NCBI RefSeq assembly: GCF_030268685.1
Contig: NZ_BSRQ01000023.1
Coordinates: 62,001 to 126,000, forward strand
Reading direction: 5' to 3'
DNA: 64,000 nucleotides
Origin: Microtetraspora sp. NBRC 13810
GTDB lineage: Bacteria; Actinomycetota; Actinomycetes; Streptosporangiales; Streptosporangiaceae
The translations under genes were made by a program, and so were the position numbers. Position 1 is the first letter of the stretch. Every line of letters begins with the position of its first letter. Below are positions 33,312 to 41,728 of this stretch, piece by piece. Below the pieces are notes generated by a model that was not told the DNA's origin, did no database searches, and saw nothing but the letters and a program-made list of their open reading frames with translations.

Positions 33312-35135
33312 TCAGGGAGTGCGGGTGATCCGGACGTCGTCGACGCCGGCCTCGACGAGGCTGGCGGCGGACGAGTCGTTGGCCTCGAACACCAGCCGGA
33401 CCGTCTGACCGGCGAAGGAGGAGATGTTCGCGGTGGCCGTGCTCCACGCCGCGTCACGGTCGGACGCCGCGCCGAGCTGCTGGAACACCGTCGAGCCGGT
33501 GGCGCCGACCACCCGCGCCCGCAGGAAGTCGGCGCTGGAGGAGTTGGAACCGTGGCCCAGATACCAGGAGAACGCCAGCGACAGCGTGCCCGAGGCCGGC
33601 AGCGTGATCGGCGGTGACTGGACGGAGGTCAGGCCGCCGTCCAGGTCGTAGTCGCCCGCCGCGGCCCCGGCCAGCCGCCCGGTGACCAGGTCGTTGACGC
33701 CGCTGACCGTGGTGCCGAGCTGCTTGGCGCCGCTGGAGCTCGTCGCCGCGGGGTCGCCGCGCTCCCACTGGCCGACGGTCGCGGTGTCGGTGCCTGCCGG
33801 GTTCACGGTCCAGCCGGTCGCGCTCTCGAAGGTGTCGGAGTAGACCGTCACCGGCGGGGTGGCGCCGCAGTACTGCACGTCCTTGCCGATGATCCGGTAG
33901 ACGCAGTCGGCGTACTCCAGGAAGCGCAGCACGGCCTCCCGGTTGCGGCTGGTCTGCGGGCCGATCTGCTCGTCGGGCGGGTAGAAACCGGGCGAGCCCA
34001 CCGGGTACATCTCGAACGTGTAGCTGAAGATCTTGTGGACGCCCCACAGCCAGTCGTCGATGCTGCCGTCGGTGATGTAGAGATCGCTGGCCTGCTGGGC
34101 GGTGTAGCCGTTCGTGGACGCCATGTTCTGGCCCAGGGCCGCGTGCGCGTCGCGGTCGTCCTGGGTGAGGCCGGGTCCGGTGTCGTTGGTGGTGTAGCCG
34201 TAGGGCCACAGGATCAGCTCGCCGTAGGTGTGCCAGTCGATGTGCGCCTTGATCTGCTGGACGCCGCCGACCACCCGGGAGCGGACGAAGTCCGCCACGG
34301 CCCGCACCTCGGTCGCGGACTCGGCGGCCGTGCCGCGGTAGGTCTCGCTGGACGTCGAGCCGGAGGAGCCGCCGCAGCAGCCCCAGTTGTAGTTCCAGTT
34401 GCGGTTCATGTCGGTGCCGACGGAGGTGGATCCCGGGTTCGGCTGCCGGTTCTTCCGCCAGGAACGGTAGGAGCCGGTGGCGATGTCGTACTCGCCGCCG
34501 TCCGGGTTGAGGTCCGGCATGATCCAGATCTCCCGGGAGTTCACCAGGCCCGAGATGCGGCTGTCGGAGCCGTAGCCGTCGGTGAGCAGGTTGAGCAGGT
34601 AGATCGCCATCTCGACGGTCAGATGCTCCCTGGCGTGCTGGTGGTGGGTGAACAGCACCTCGGGCTCGTTCTCGTCGGTGCCCACGTTGTCGCTGATCTT
34701 GATCGCCATGAGGTCGCGGCCCTCGTACGAGGTGCCGTAGCTGATCTTGCGGGCGATGGCCGGATGGTCGGCCACGACCTGGTTCACCACGGCGGTCAGC
34801 TCGGCGTAGTTGTGGAAGCCCGAGTCGGCCGGCGGGAAGTCCTGCGGCTGGGGCAGGGCCGGCGTGGACGGCTTCAGCAGCGGGGTGACCCGGTGGCCGA
34901 GCTTCTCGATCTCCGCCACCTCGCCCTCGGTCGCGGTCACCACGACGGAGTTCCCCGCCACCTCGTCGATCGCCGCGCCGGTCCGCGCCACCGCGCTACG
35001 CTGCTCGGCCGTGCTCGGCCCCTGGACCCGGTACTGCCTGTTGGGCGGCGGCTCGGCCGAGGCGCCCGCGCCCGTCACGCCGGACAGGCATAACAGGGCG
35101 AGCACCGTCAGCCCGGTGATCAGTCGGCGTATCAC
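33312..35135 (-). CDS. Secreted M14 zinc carboxypeptidase with C-terminal jelly-roll-like domain (607 aa)
   Basis: A signal peptide ([18 protein letters not shown], cleavage likely after ASA) and a roughly 60-residue pro-region precede an M14 catalytic domain. Zinc ligands are in [12 protein letters not shown] (HxxE) and the His of [11 protein letters not shown], with substrate-binding [10 protein letters not shown] and MNRNWNYNW; the catalytic Glu is in SYTFEMYP. It resembles carboxypeptidase T/SG enzymes that remove C-terminal residues outside the cell. The last about 170 residues ([12 protein letters not shown] onward) look like a beta jelly roll. GTG start with GGAGG 5-6 nt upstream. Confidence 0.9.
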   Translation of the reverse strand: MIRRLITGLTVLALLCLSGVTGAGASAEPPPNRQYRVQGPSTAEQRSAVARTGAAIDEVAGNSVVVTATEGEVAEIEKLGHRVTPLLKPSTPALPQPQDFPPADSGFHNYAELTAVVNQVVADHPAIARKISYGTSYEGRDLMAIKISDNVGTDENEPEVLFTHHQHAREHLTVEMAIYLLNLLTDGYGSDSRISGLVNSREIWIMPDLNPDGGEYDIATGSYRSWRKNRQPNPGSTSVGTDMNRNWNYNWGCCGGSSGSTSSETYRGTAAESATEVRAVADFVRSRVVGGVQQIKAHIDWHTYGELILWPYGYTTNDTGPGLTQDDRDAHAALGQNMASTNGYTAQQASDLYITDGSIDDWLWGVHKIFSYTFEMYPVGSPGFYPPDEQIGPQTSRNREAVLRFLEYADCVYRIIGKDVQYCGATPPVTVYSDTFESATGWTVNPAGTDTATVGQWERGDPAATSSSGAKQLGTTVSGVNDLVTGRLAGAAAGDYDLDGGLTSVQSPPITLPASGTLSLAFSWYLGHGSNSSSADFLRARVVGATGSTVFQQLGAASDRDAAWSTATANISSFAGQTVRLVFEANDSSAASLVEAGVDDVRITRTP

Positions 35136-35148
35136 TGACTCCTCCGTT

Positions 35149-35185
35149 TCAGGCGCGCTCGGGGGGTGTCGTCACACGCGCCTGA
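35149..35185. promoter_or_regulatory. 9-bp inverted repeat upstream of the carboxypeptidase
   Basis: Arms tcaggcgcg (35149-35157) and cgcgcctga (35177-35185) are separated by 19 nt, just before the gene's Shine-Dalgarno on the minus strand. Could be an operator or a 5'UTR hairpin; nothing in the sequence decides. Confidence 0.4.
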
Positions 35186-35543
35186 ACCGAGAGTCAACCT
35201 CCCGAGCAGACCTGCAAAGACCCAATCCCCCTCACTCTTGCCGCCTGCCGTTGTGAAGGCGTTTCCTGATGCCGGAGGGGCCGGAGTGGCACCTGAGCTG
35301 CGGGCACAGGGCCGGTACGGTGGGGGCCGGAGATCCCCGGTGTAACGCGCGACGGGGCTGGGCGCGAAGTCCTGGTACATGTCTGGACAACCAGTGCGAG
35401 AAATCCGCTATCAGTGCGCGAAGTGGCGAAAATGGGGAGGGCACGTTCCGCACGATCAGCAGCGCCGCACGCGTGCGTTCGGCACCGTGAGGCGTTTCCG
35501 CCCCCGTCCGACCGCGGGGGTCCGCACGCTTCAGGAGATTTCG

Positions 35544-35927
35544 ATGAACCAAGGCGGAGACGGCACGACCCCGGATCGGCACGCCCGCGGATTGGAGATC
35601 ATGAAGTCGGTTCACGGCTGGGACGAGATCGGCGACGATCCCGGCGACTTCTTCGCGATGACCGTCGAGCACCTGTTCGCGGACGTGTGGGGGCGAGACG
35701 TGCTCTCCGTCCGCGAACGCCGATTCCTCCTGCTCGGGCTGCTGGTCGGCCAGGGCCTGGACGACGCCGTCAGCCTGCAACTGGACGCCGCGCTGCGCAC
35801 CGGCGAGCTGACCCCGCAGGAGCTGCGCGAGATCGTCATCTTCCTCACCCATTACGCCGGCTGGGCCCGCGGGGCCCGGCTGAACACCCAGGTGGAGGAG
35901 CTGATCGGACGCGCGCTGGGCGACTGA
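35544..35927 (+). CDS. Carboxymuconolactone decarboxylase-like protein (127 aa)
   Basis: A small all-helical protein of the CMD/AhpD-like family: SVRERRFLLLGLLVGQGLDD, then TPQELREIVIFLTHYAGWARGARL, where the conserved HYAGW segment marks the gamma-carboxymuconolactone decarboxylase branch. It lacks the CxxC of AhpD, so a role as alkylhydroperoxidase is unlikely; it is closer to the decarboxylase-type members. No other aromatic degradation gene is nearby, so the substrate is unknown. AGGAG sits 7 nt before ATG 35544. Confidence 0.85.
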   Translation: MNQGGDGTTPDRHARGLEIMKSVHGWDEIGDDPGDFFAMTVEHLFADVWGRDVLSVRERRFLLLGLLVGQGLDDAVSLQLDAALRTGELTPQELREIVIFLTHYAGWARGARLNTQVEELIGRALGD

Positions 35928-35975
35928 CCGGCGACGCGGCGGACCCGCCGGGCGCGCGCGGCGCGCGCGTCCCGT

Positions 35976-35981
35976 TACCCT
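35976..35981 (+). promoter_or_regulatory. Putative -10 (TACCCT) of the SDR gene
   Basis: TACCCT ends 6 nt before ATG 35988; the gap (gcatgc) has no ribosome-binding site, so the transcript is probably leaderless. It follows a long CG-alternating hairpin that may terminate the CMD transcript. Confidence 0.5.
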
Positions 35982-35987
35982 GCATGC

Positions 35988-36746
35988 ATGCCCACCGCAC
36001 TGATCACGGGTCCGACCGCCGGCATCGGCGCCGCCTTCGCCCGCCGCCTGGCCGGCGACGGCTTCTCCCTCGTCCTCGCGGCCCGCGACGAGGAGCGGCT
36101 CGCCCAGACCGCCGCCCGGCTCAGACTCCGGTACGGCGTGGCCGTGGAGACGCTCCCCGCCGACCTGTCCACCGACGAGGGGATCGCCGCGGTGGAGAAG
36201 CGCGCGGCCGAGGGCGTCGATCTGGTGGTGAACAACGCCGGCTTCGGCCACGGCGACCACTTCACCAAGGTGCCCGCCGCCGACGAGGTGCGGATGCTCA
36301 GGGTGCACTGCGAGGCCGTGCTGCGGGTGACCCTGGCCGCGGTGCCCGGCATGCGCACCCGCGGTCGCGGCGCGGTGGTCAACGTGTCGTCGATCTCCGC
36401 CTTCTTCACCAGGGGCACCTACAGCGCGAGCAAGGCGTGGTCGGTGAACTTCAGCGAGTCGGTGGCGCAGGAGCTCGCCGGGACGGGTGTCCGGGTGATG
36501 GCCCTGTGCCCGGGTTTCGTGCGCACGGAGTTCCACCAGCGGGCCGGGATGGACACGACGGCCATCCCGGGCTTCCTGTGGCTCGACGCCGACCGGGTGG
36601 TCCGCGACGCCATGCGGGACCTCGCCCTGGGCAAGCCGGTCAGCGTGCCCTCGCTGCGCTACAAGGCGATCGTCGCCGCGGGCCGGCTCATCCCGCGCGC
36701 GGTGACCGGCCCGATCTTCACCAGGACCGCCCGCCGCTTCCGCTGA
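35988..36746 (+). CDS. Short-chain dehydrogenase/reductase (252 aa)
   Basis: Classical SDR: the cofactor motif TGPTAGIG at residues 8-15, NNAG in VVNNAGFGHG, the catalytic Ser in NVSSISAFF, and YxxxK in YSASKAW. An Arg/Asp pattern after strand 2 (LAARDEERL) suggests NADP(H) preference. The C-terminal tail SVPSLRYKAIVAAGRLIPR is like the DltE/YqjQ group. Substrate unknown. ATG chosen with the -10-like TACCCT 6 nt before it. Convergent with the nucleotide-sugar dehydrogenase homologue, 9 bp apart. Confidence 0.9.
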   Translation: MPTALITGPTAGIGAAFARRLAGDGFSLVLAARDEERLAQTAARLRLRYGVAVETLPADLSTDEGIAAVEKRAAEGVDLVVNNAGFGHGDHFTKVPAADEVRMLRVHCEAVLRVTLAAVPGMRTRGRGAVVNVSSISAFFTRGTYSASKAWSVNFSESVAQELAGTGVRVMALCPGFVRTEFHQRAGMDTTAIPGFLWLDADRVVRDAMRDLALGKPVSVPSLRYKAIVAAGRLIPRAVTGPIFTRTARRFR

Positions 36747-36755
36747 GGGCGCCGG

Positions 36756-38003
36756 TCAGAGGCGTTCGACGTTCGGGCCCGAGCACCGGTCGCGGGCGTC
36801 GAAGACGTACCTGCCCGCCTGCCCGGCCATCTCGTAGTCGAAGCAGTCGTGGTCGGTCAGCACGGCCACCGCGTCCGCCTCGGCGAGTTCCTCGGGCGTC
36901 AGCCGTACCAGCTCGATGTGCCCGGGGACCCGGTCCGGGTCCGCGTACGGGTCGGCCGCGCGCACGTGCGCGCCGAGGCCGTGCAGGGAGTCGGCCACCG
37001 CGAGCGCGCCGGAGTCGCGCAGGTCGCCGCTGTTCGCGGCCCGGGACAGGCCGAGGAGCAGCACCCTGCTCCCGCGCAGCGGCAGCCGGCGGTGGTTCAG
37101 GCCGCGGGTGATCCGCCCGACGACGTGCTCGGGCATGTACGTGTTGATCGCGTCGGCCAGTTCGATGAGACGTGAACCGCGTCCCACCGTGTTCTTGACC
37201 GGCCAGGTGATCTCGGCGCCGCCCGGGTGCCCGCCGGTACCGGGGCCGGGCCGGAACCCGATCCGGCCGAACGGCCCGGCGCAGGCCGCCTCGATCGCCT
37301 CCCACACGTCGACGCCCTGCTCGGCGGCCAGGACCGCCAGCTCGTTGACCAGCGCCATGTTGACGTGCCGGAAGGTGTCCTCCAGCAGCCCGGCCAGCTC
37401 GGCCACCCGGATGCCGGAGACGGGCACGACCCGTTCGGTGAGGGAGACGTAGAACCGGCCGATCCGGTCCAGCGACGCCTCGTCCAGACCGGCGACGATC
37501 CTGGGCGTCGCGTCCTGCGGCCAGCGCCCGTCGCCCCAGCCGCTGCGCTCGGGGCTGTAGCCGAGGTGGAAGTCCTCCCCCGCGCGCAGCCCCGGCTCCT
37601 CCAGCAGGCCGCGCAGCACGTCGTCGGTGGTGCCGGGGTGGACGGTGGATTCGAGGATCACGGTGGCGCCCTGCCCGAGCAGCGGGGCGATCGCGCGGGC
37701 CGCCTCCGAGACGCCGCTCAGGTCCCGCGCGCCGGAGCGCAGCGGGGTGGGCACCGCTATGACGCACACGTCGAACCCGTCCGCCACGGCGACGTCGGTC
37801 GTCGCCCGGTACCGGTCGCCCTCAAGGGCGGCGGCGAGCCGCGCGTCCGGGACTCCCTCCACGAACGATCCGCCGTCGAGCAGGCGTTTGACGTGCTGCT
37901 CGTCGGCGTCCACGCCCACGACCTCGTAGCCCGCCTCGACGGCGCGCATCGCCAGGGGCAACCCGACATGGCCCTGGCCGATCACGACAATCTTCTCTGC
38001 CAC
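36756..38003 (-). CDS. UDP-sugar dehydrogenase homologue lacking the catalytic cysteine (415 aa)
   Basis: Three-domain UDP-glucose/UDP-GlcNAc (ManNAc) 6-dehydrogenase fold: GQGHVGLPLA Rossmann motif near residue 9, IAVPTPL, the ESTVHPGTT loop, GYSPERSGWGDG, and EDTFRHVNMALVNELA. The active-site segment, normally GGHCIPVDPYYL, reads GGHPGGAEITWPVK. The nucleophilic Cys needed for the second oxidation is therefore absent, while the surrounding FRPGPGTGGH is kept. It may stop at an aldehyde, serve another reaction, or be regulatory. GTG 38003 has TACAGT 8 nt upstream (leaderless). No glycosyltransferases are adjacent. Confidence 0.8.
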   Translation of the reverse strand: MAEKIVVIGQGHVGLPLAMRAVEAGYEVVGVDADEQHVKRLLDGGSFVEGVPDARLAAALEGDRYRATTDVAVADGFDVCVIAVPTPLRSGARDLSGVSEAARAIAPLLGQGATVILESTVHPGTTDDVLRGLLEEPGLRAGEDFHLGYSPERSGWGDGRWPQDATPRIVAGLDEASLDRIGRFYVSLTERVVPVSGIRVAELAGLLEDTFRHVNMALVNELAVLAAEQGVDVWEAIEAACAGPFGRIGFRPGPGTGGHPGGAEITWPVKNTVGRGSRLIELADAINTYMPEHVVGRITRGLNHRRLPLRGSRVLLLGLSRAANSGDLRDSGALAVADSLHGLGAHVRAADPYADPDRVPGHIELVRLTPEELAEADAVAVLTDHDCFDYEMAGQAGRYVFDARDRCSGPNVERL

Positions 38004-38011
38004 GCTCGAAG

Positions 38012-38017
38012 ACTGTA
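38012..38017 (-). promoter_or_regulatory. Putative -10 (TACAGT) of the UDP-sugar dehydrogenase homologue
   Basis: TACAGT ends 8 nt before GTG 38003; no Shine-Dalgarno is present. Consistent with leaderless transcription. Confidence 0.45.
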
Positions 38018-38086
38018 TTGACCGCGAACGCGGACAGCCCCGGTAGTCGCTGATCGACTTGCCCAACTTGCCGCAAAAAAAGTGCA

Positions 38087-38135
38087 GGCGATCCCCCCGG
38101 GCGATCCCCCGGGCGATCCCTCGCGGGCGATCCCC
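38087..38135. repeat. Four tandem-like copies of gggcgatcccc
   Basis: Copies begin at 38087, 38099, 38111 and 38125; each holds the self-complementary core GGGCGATCCC-like sequence, so several alternative hairpins are possible. They sit between the promoter of the dehydrogenase homologue and the msiK terminator. Confidence 0.85.
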
Positions 38136-38140
38136 GCATG

Positions 38141-38181
38141 CGAGAGGCCCTCGCCGTGCGGGGCACGGCGAGGGCCTCTCG
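38141..38181 (-). terminator. 18-bp perfect hairpin after msiK
   Basis: Arms 38141-38158 and 38164-38181 pair perfectly around a 5-nt loop, starting 11 nt beyond the msiK stop codon. No U tract, but one of the most stable stems in the window. Confidence 0.85.
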
Positions 38182-38192
38182 AAGGCCGGAGG

Positions 38193-39413
38193 TCAGCGGC
38201 CGACGTTGGCCGGGTGGCCGATGGCGAGACCCGAGGAGGGGTCGAAGAAGTGCAGGTTGTGGGTGTCCACGACGAGCTCGACGTTCTGACCGGAGCGGAC
38301 GTGGCTGCGGGCGTTGACCCGGGCGGTCCACAGCGACTTGTCGCCGGACAGCGGCAGGGCCGCCTCGTCCTCGTCGTTGTCCTGGGCGGCCACGGTGTCC
38401 TTGTGCTCGACCGGCGGGGCGTCGATCAGGAAGAGCACGTTGATCTCGGAGCCGAGCTCCTCGGTCACCTCCGCGCGGACGGGGAGGCGGGTCCAGCCGG
38501 CGCCGTTGCCGTCGGCCGCGGCTCGGGAGTCCTCGAAGTCCGAGGGGCGGATGCCGAGGATGACCTTCTTGCCGATGTAGCCGTCGAGGCCGGGCTTGGC
38601 GGCGAAGGTCGAGTCCGGCACGGGCAGCTGGTGACCGGCGAAGGCGATCTGCGCGCCGCCGTCGGCGCGGACCAGCTCGGCTGTCACGAAGTTCATCGAC
38701 GGGGAGCCCATGAAGCCGGCCACGAACAGGTTGACCGGGCTGTCGAAGAGGTGCTGCGGCGTGTCGACCTGCTGGAGCAGGCCGTCGCGGAGCACGCAGA
38801 CGCGGTTGCCCAGCGTCATGGCCTCGACCTGGTCGTGCGTGACGTAGACGGTGGTGACGCCCAGGCGCTCGTGCATCTGGTTCAGCGAGGCGCGCATCGA
38901 GACACGCAGCTTGGCGTCCAGGTTGGACAGCGGCTCGTCCATCAGGAACGCCTGCGGCTCACGGACGATCGCGCGGCCCATCGCGACACGCTGGCGCTGA
39001 CCACCGGACAGCGCGGCCGGCTTGCGCTTGAGGTACTGCTCGAGGCCGAGCATCTTGGCCGCCTCGTTGACCCGCTTCTGGATGTCCGGCTTGGGCATCT
39101 TGCGGAGCTTGAGGCCGAAGGCGAGGTTCTCCTCGACCGTCATGTGCGGGTAGAGCGCGTAGTTCTGGAACACCATGGCGATGTCCCGGTCCTTCGGCGG
39201 CAGGTGGTTGACGACCTTATCGCCGATGGTGATCTCACCGCCGCTGATGTCCTCCAGGCCGGCGACCATCCGCAGCGCGGTCGACTTGCCGCAACCGGAC
39301 GGGCCGACCAGCACCATGAACTCCCCATCCTTGATCTCAAGGTTGAGGCCGTCCACGGCCTTGACGCCACCGGCGTAGATCTTGTCTACGTCTCTCAGAA
39401 TGATCGATGCCAT
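38193..39413 (-). CDS. msiK: Sugar ABC transporter ATPase, MsiK/UgpC type (406 aa)
   Basis: ATP-binding subunit of CUT1 sugar importers: Walker [10 protein letters not shown] (near residue 37), Q-loop [12 protein letters not shown], signature [14 protein letters not shown], Walker [14 protein letters not shown] and H-loop [11 protein letters not shown]-terminal OB-like regulatory domain follows, with an acidic insert DNDEDEA. In streptomycetes one such shared ATPase energises several sugar importers, and the absence of permease or binding-protein genes here fits that role. ATG 39413 has AAGGA 6 nt upstream. Divergent from a LacI regulator whose putative operator overlaps the transcription start. 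Confidence 0.92.
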   Translation of the reverse strand: MASIILRDVDKIYAGGVKAVDGLNLEIKDGEFMVLVGPSGCGKSTALRMVAGLEDISGGEITIGDKVVNHLPPKDRDIAMVFQNYALYPHMTVEENLAFGLKLRKMPKPDIQKRVNEAAKMLGLEQYLKRKPAALSGGQRQRVAMGRAIVREPQAFLMDEPLSNLDAKLRVSMRASLNQMHERLGVTTVYVTHDQVEAMTLGNRVCVLRDGLLQQVDTPQHLFDSPVNLFVAGFMGSPSMNFVTAELVRADGGAQIAFAGHQLPVPDSTFAAKPGLDGYIGKKVILGIRPSDFEDSRAAADGNGAGWTRLPVRAEVTEELGSEINVLFLIDAPPVEHKDTVAAQDNDEDEAALPLSGDKSLWTARVNARSHVRSGQNVELVVDTHNLHFFDPSSGLAIGHPANVGR

Positions 39414-39470
39414 GACAGTCCTTCGCGCCCCGCGGGTCACCGCCCGCTTCTTCATGGATCACTACAGATG

Positions 39471-39484
39471 TGGATACGTTTTCA
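39471..39484. promoter_or_regulatory. LacI-type operator at the msiK promoter
   Basis: TGGATACGTTTTCA resembles the LacI-family consensus TGGAAACG-TTTTCA type with a central CG. It lies just downstream of the msiK -10 element, covering the expected transcription start. Confidence 0.65.
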
Positions 39485-39487
39485 TGA

Positions 39488-39516
39488 ATTTCAGCGGATA
39501 GCGGCATCGGTGTCAA
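39488..39516 (-). promoter_or_regulatory. msiK promoter (TTGACA-17-TGAAAT)
   Basis: On the minus strand TTGACA (39511-39516) and TGAAAT (39488-39493) are separated by 17 nt. The -35 is a perfect consensus; the start point would fall in the adjacent operator. Confidence 0.65.
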
Positions 39517-39578
39517 GACCCTGTAGGTCACCAGCGTCTACGACTTCGAGGCCGCTGGAACTCCGATGGAAAACATGA

Positions 39579-39592
39579 TGGAATCGTTTCCA
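39579..39592. promoter_or_regulatory. LacI-type operator overlapping the lacI-family start codon
   Basis: TGGAATCGTTTCCA is a near-perfect inverted repeat around a central CG, in the form bound by LacI-family regulators. Its last base is the A of ATG 39592, implying autorepression. Confidence 0.75.
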
Positions 39593-40578
39593 TGAGGACG
39601 CGTACAACGATCAAGGACGTGGCCGAGGCGGCCGGCGTCGGGGTGGCGACCGTGTCGCGCGTGCTGTCGGGCGGCTCGGCCAGCCCGCAGACCAGGGAAC
39701 GCGTGCTCGCCGCCGCCGCCCAGCTCGACTACCGGCCCAGCGCCCTCGGCCGGAACCTGCGCCGGCGCAGTACCGGCGGCATCGGGCTGCTGATCCCCGA
39801 CGTCACCGACTCCTTCTACGGGCGGGTGGCCGACGGCGTGCTCGCCTGCGCCAGGGCGGCCGGCGAGCCGGTGATCGTGGGAGCCACCGGCGACGACCCC
39901 GAGGACGAGTCCGAGCTGATCGGCATGCTCCTGGAGCAGGGGGTCGAGCGGGTGGTGGCCGTGCCCTCGGGCGAGGCCGAGCCATGGCGTCCGGCGACCC
40001 GGGCGGGGCTCACGGTGGTGTTCGCCGGCCGCCGGGTCGCCGGGGTGGACGACGTGCCCGCCGTCCTCGCCGACGAACGTTCCGGGGTGCGCACCGCCGT
40101 CGAGTACCTCATCGGGCTCGGCCACCGGCGGGTCGCCTATCTCGGCGGGCACGGCCACGGCCAGCGGACCGCCGCCTTCCGTGACACGCTGACCGCCCTC
40201 GGGGTGACCGTCGACGAGGAGCTGATCGCCTTCGGCCGGGCGACCAGGGACTCCGCCTACGCCGCCGCCTCCGGTCTCTTCCAGCACCGGCCCGACCTGA
40301 CCGCCCTGGTGGCAGCCGGCAACCTGCTGGGCGAGGCCGCGGTGCTCGCGGCCCGCGAGCTGGACCTACGGGTGCCCAAGGACATCTCGCTGATCATGTT
40401 CGACGACGTGCCCTGGGCCGAGCTGTGCGCTCCCCCGCTCACGGTGATCGCCCCGCCCGCGCGGGACATCGGCTACCGTGCCGCCGAGCTGGTGCTGCGC
40501 GGCGCGAGCCCGCGCGGGCGCGCCGTCCGGCTGCCCACCGAGCTCATCGTCCGGGGCAGCTGCGGCCCGCGCCGCTGA
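39592..40578 (+). CDS. LacI-family transcriptional regulator (328 aa)
   Basis: N-terminal LacI helix-turn-helix IKDVAEAAGVGVATVSRVLSG with the hinge helix RPSALGRNLRRR, then a periplasmic-binding-protein-like sensor domain (IGLLIPDVTDSFYGRVADGV to SLIMFDDVPWAELCAPPLTV). It most likely represses its own gene and the divergent msiK, since matching operators sit at both starts; the ligand is probably a sugar. The ATG overlaps the operator and has only a weak GATGGA upstream. Confidence 0.93.
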   Translation: MRTRTTIKDVAEAAGVGVATVSRVLSGGSASPQTRERVLAAAAQLDYRPSALGRNLRRRSTGGIGLLIPDVTDSFYGRVADGVLACARAAGEPVIVGATGDDPEDESELIGMLLEQGVERVVAVPSGEAEPWRPATRAGLTVVFAGRRVAGVDDVPAVLADERSGVRTAVEYLIGLGHRRVAYLGGHGHGQRTAAFRDTLTALGVTVDEELIAFGRATRDSAYAAASGLFQHRPDLTALVAAGNLLGEAAVLAARELDLRVPKDISLIMFDDVPWAELCAPPLTVIAPPARDIGYRAAELVLRGASPRGRAVRLPTELIVRGSCGPRR

Positions 40579-40918
40579 GGCCGCCCCGTACGGCCCCGCG
40601 CGGTCAACCCCGCGGCAACCCGATCCCATGATCGCGTCACCCCGGGCGGGGTCCGGGCATCGGTTCCCCCCACGGTCACGTGAAGATCCCGACGGGCGGG
40701 CAAACTTCCCCCCAATGCGTGTCGCAGGTGAGCGCCGAAGCGCGGGCCGCGTATTTCAATCCGCGTAGAGGACTCCGTCGCGGCGCCTGCCGGAACACCC
40801 GCCAGGGTGTCAAAGGACCGGCCAGGCCATGCGGGCCCTCCACGCCCGAGCCACGGGCGTGGGGCGGTAGCGCGCGCGGGCACTCACGGGTGCCGGCACG
40901 CCACTCGCACGCGACCTG
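40579..40918. other. 340-bp gene-free region before the lytic transglycosylase
   Basis: No convincing gene. It contains a 9-bp stem hairpin (40840-40848 with 40854-40862, loop agcca) and further GC-rich dyads close to the next start codon, so a structured 5' leader is possible. I compared it by eye with the ydaO c-di-AMP riboswitch often found before such genes and could not identify its conserved core. Confidence 0.5.
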
Positions 40919-41656
40919 ATGAACAGGATCGATGTGTATACCTGCCGTGCCCTGCGCACCACCATGACGTCGATGATCACTGCCACCGTGTTGACGAGCG
41001 GCCCCGCTGCGGCCGCGGAGGTGGCCGGGGACTCCGAGTGGAGAGAGCCGAGTGCGCACGCCGGCACCCCACCGCCCGCTTACTACGACCCCCTCACGGC
41101 CGCCGGCTTCGGCGCGCCGTCCCCCGTCCAGGAGATCGCCCCGCAGACGGGGGACGTCTTCCACCACGACGCGGCGCCGTACGCCCAGGACGGCCTGAGC
41201 GCCGCGCCGTACGCGCGGGACGCCGGACGCGCCGAGTCGGCGCCGGTCCCCGCCCAGGCCGCCGCACCGGTCTCCGCGCCGGCCGCCCCGCCGGTCGTCC
41301 GGGAGAAGACCTGGAGCACCAGCGCGAAGCGGAACGTCGTCGCCTTCCGCCCGGCCAACCGGAACAAGGCCATCGCCTACCGCCTCATGGTCCGGCGGTC
41401 GTGGACGATGCGCGAGTTCCGCTGCCTGGACAGCCTGTGGACCAGGGAGAGCAACTGGAACCACAAGGCGGTCAACCGCTCCTCGGGCGCCTACGGCATC
41501 CCGCAGGCGCTGCCCGCGACGAAGATGGCCGGAGCCGGCGGAGACTGGCGGTGGAATCCCACCACCCAGATCCGCTGGGGCCTGACGTACATCAAGAGCC
41601 GGTACGGCACGCCGTGCGGGGCCTGGGGGCACTTCCAGGCGCACAACTGGTACTGA
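40919..41656 (+). CDS. Secreted lytic transglycosylase-like (SLT) protein (245 aa)
   Basis: A signal peptide (MNRIDVYTCRALRTTMTSMI region, Ala-rich cleavage site after TSGPAAAA) leads to a Pro/Ala-rich linker of about 100 residues and then a small C-terminal domain. CLDSLWTRESNWNHKAVNR carries the catalytic Glu, SGAYGIPQALPATKM is the substrate-cleft motif, and WGLTYIKSRYGTPCGAW follows. This is the actinobacterial aggregation-promoting-factor-like SLT family that remodels peptidoglycan outside the cell. No good Shine-Dalgarno precedes ATG 40919. Confidence 0.88.
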   Translation: MNRIDVYTCRALRTTMTSMITATVLTSGPAAAAEVAGDSEWREPSAHAGTPPPAYYDPLTAAGFGAPSPVQEIAPQTGDVFHHDAAPYAQDGLSAAPYARDAGRAESAPVPAQAAAPVSAPAAPPVVREKTWSTSAKRNVVAFRPANRNKAIAYRLMVRRSWTMREFRCLDSLWTRESNWNHKAVNRSSGAYGIPQALPATKMAGAGGDWRWNPTTQIRWGLTYIKSRYGTPCGAWGHFQAHNWY

Positions 41657-41692
41657 TCGCGACGGAGTGCCCTGGGGAAGGGCGCACTCCAC

Positions 41693-41723
41693 CGGCGCCC
41701 GGGGCTCTCAGCTCCGGGCGCCG
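41693..41723 (+). terminator. Hairpin after the transglycosylase gene
   Basis: Perfect 10-bp stem (cggcgcccgg with ccgggcgccg), 11-nt loop, 37 nt after the stop codon. A second, weaker dyad (ggagtgcc/ggcgcactcc) lies just before it. Confidence 0.65.
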
Positions 41724-41728
41724 CCCGC

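Noticed and set aside
35544-35927. AhpD peroxidase partner for AhpC
   Set aside because: The protein keeps the HYAGW motif but has no CxxC, so it belongs to the decarboxylase branch.
35928-35975. CG-alternating hairpin as a firm terminator of the CMD gene
   Set aside because: The stem needs a bulge and a wobble and such alternating CG tracts pair in many registers; mentioned only in the promoter entry.
40579-40918. c-di-AMP (ydaO) riboswitch
   Set aside because: Expected by gene context, but the conserved GGGGUGAAUC-like and CCGAAUCCGUCAGCUAACC-like segments were not found; kept only as an open question.
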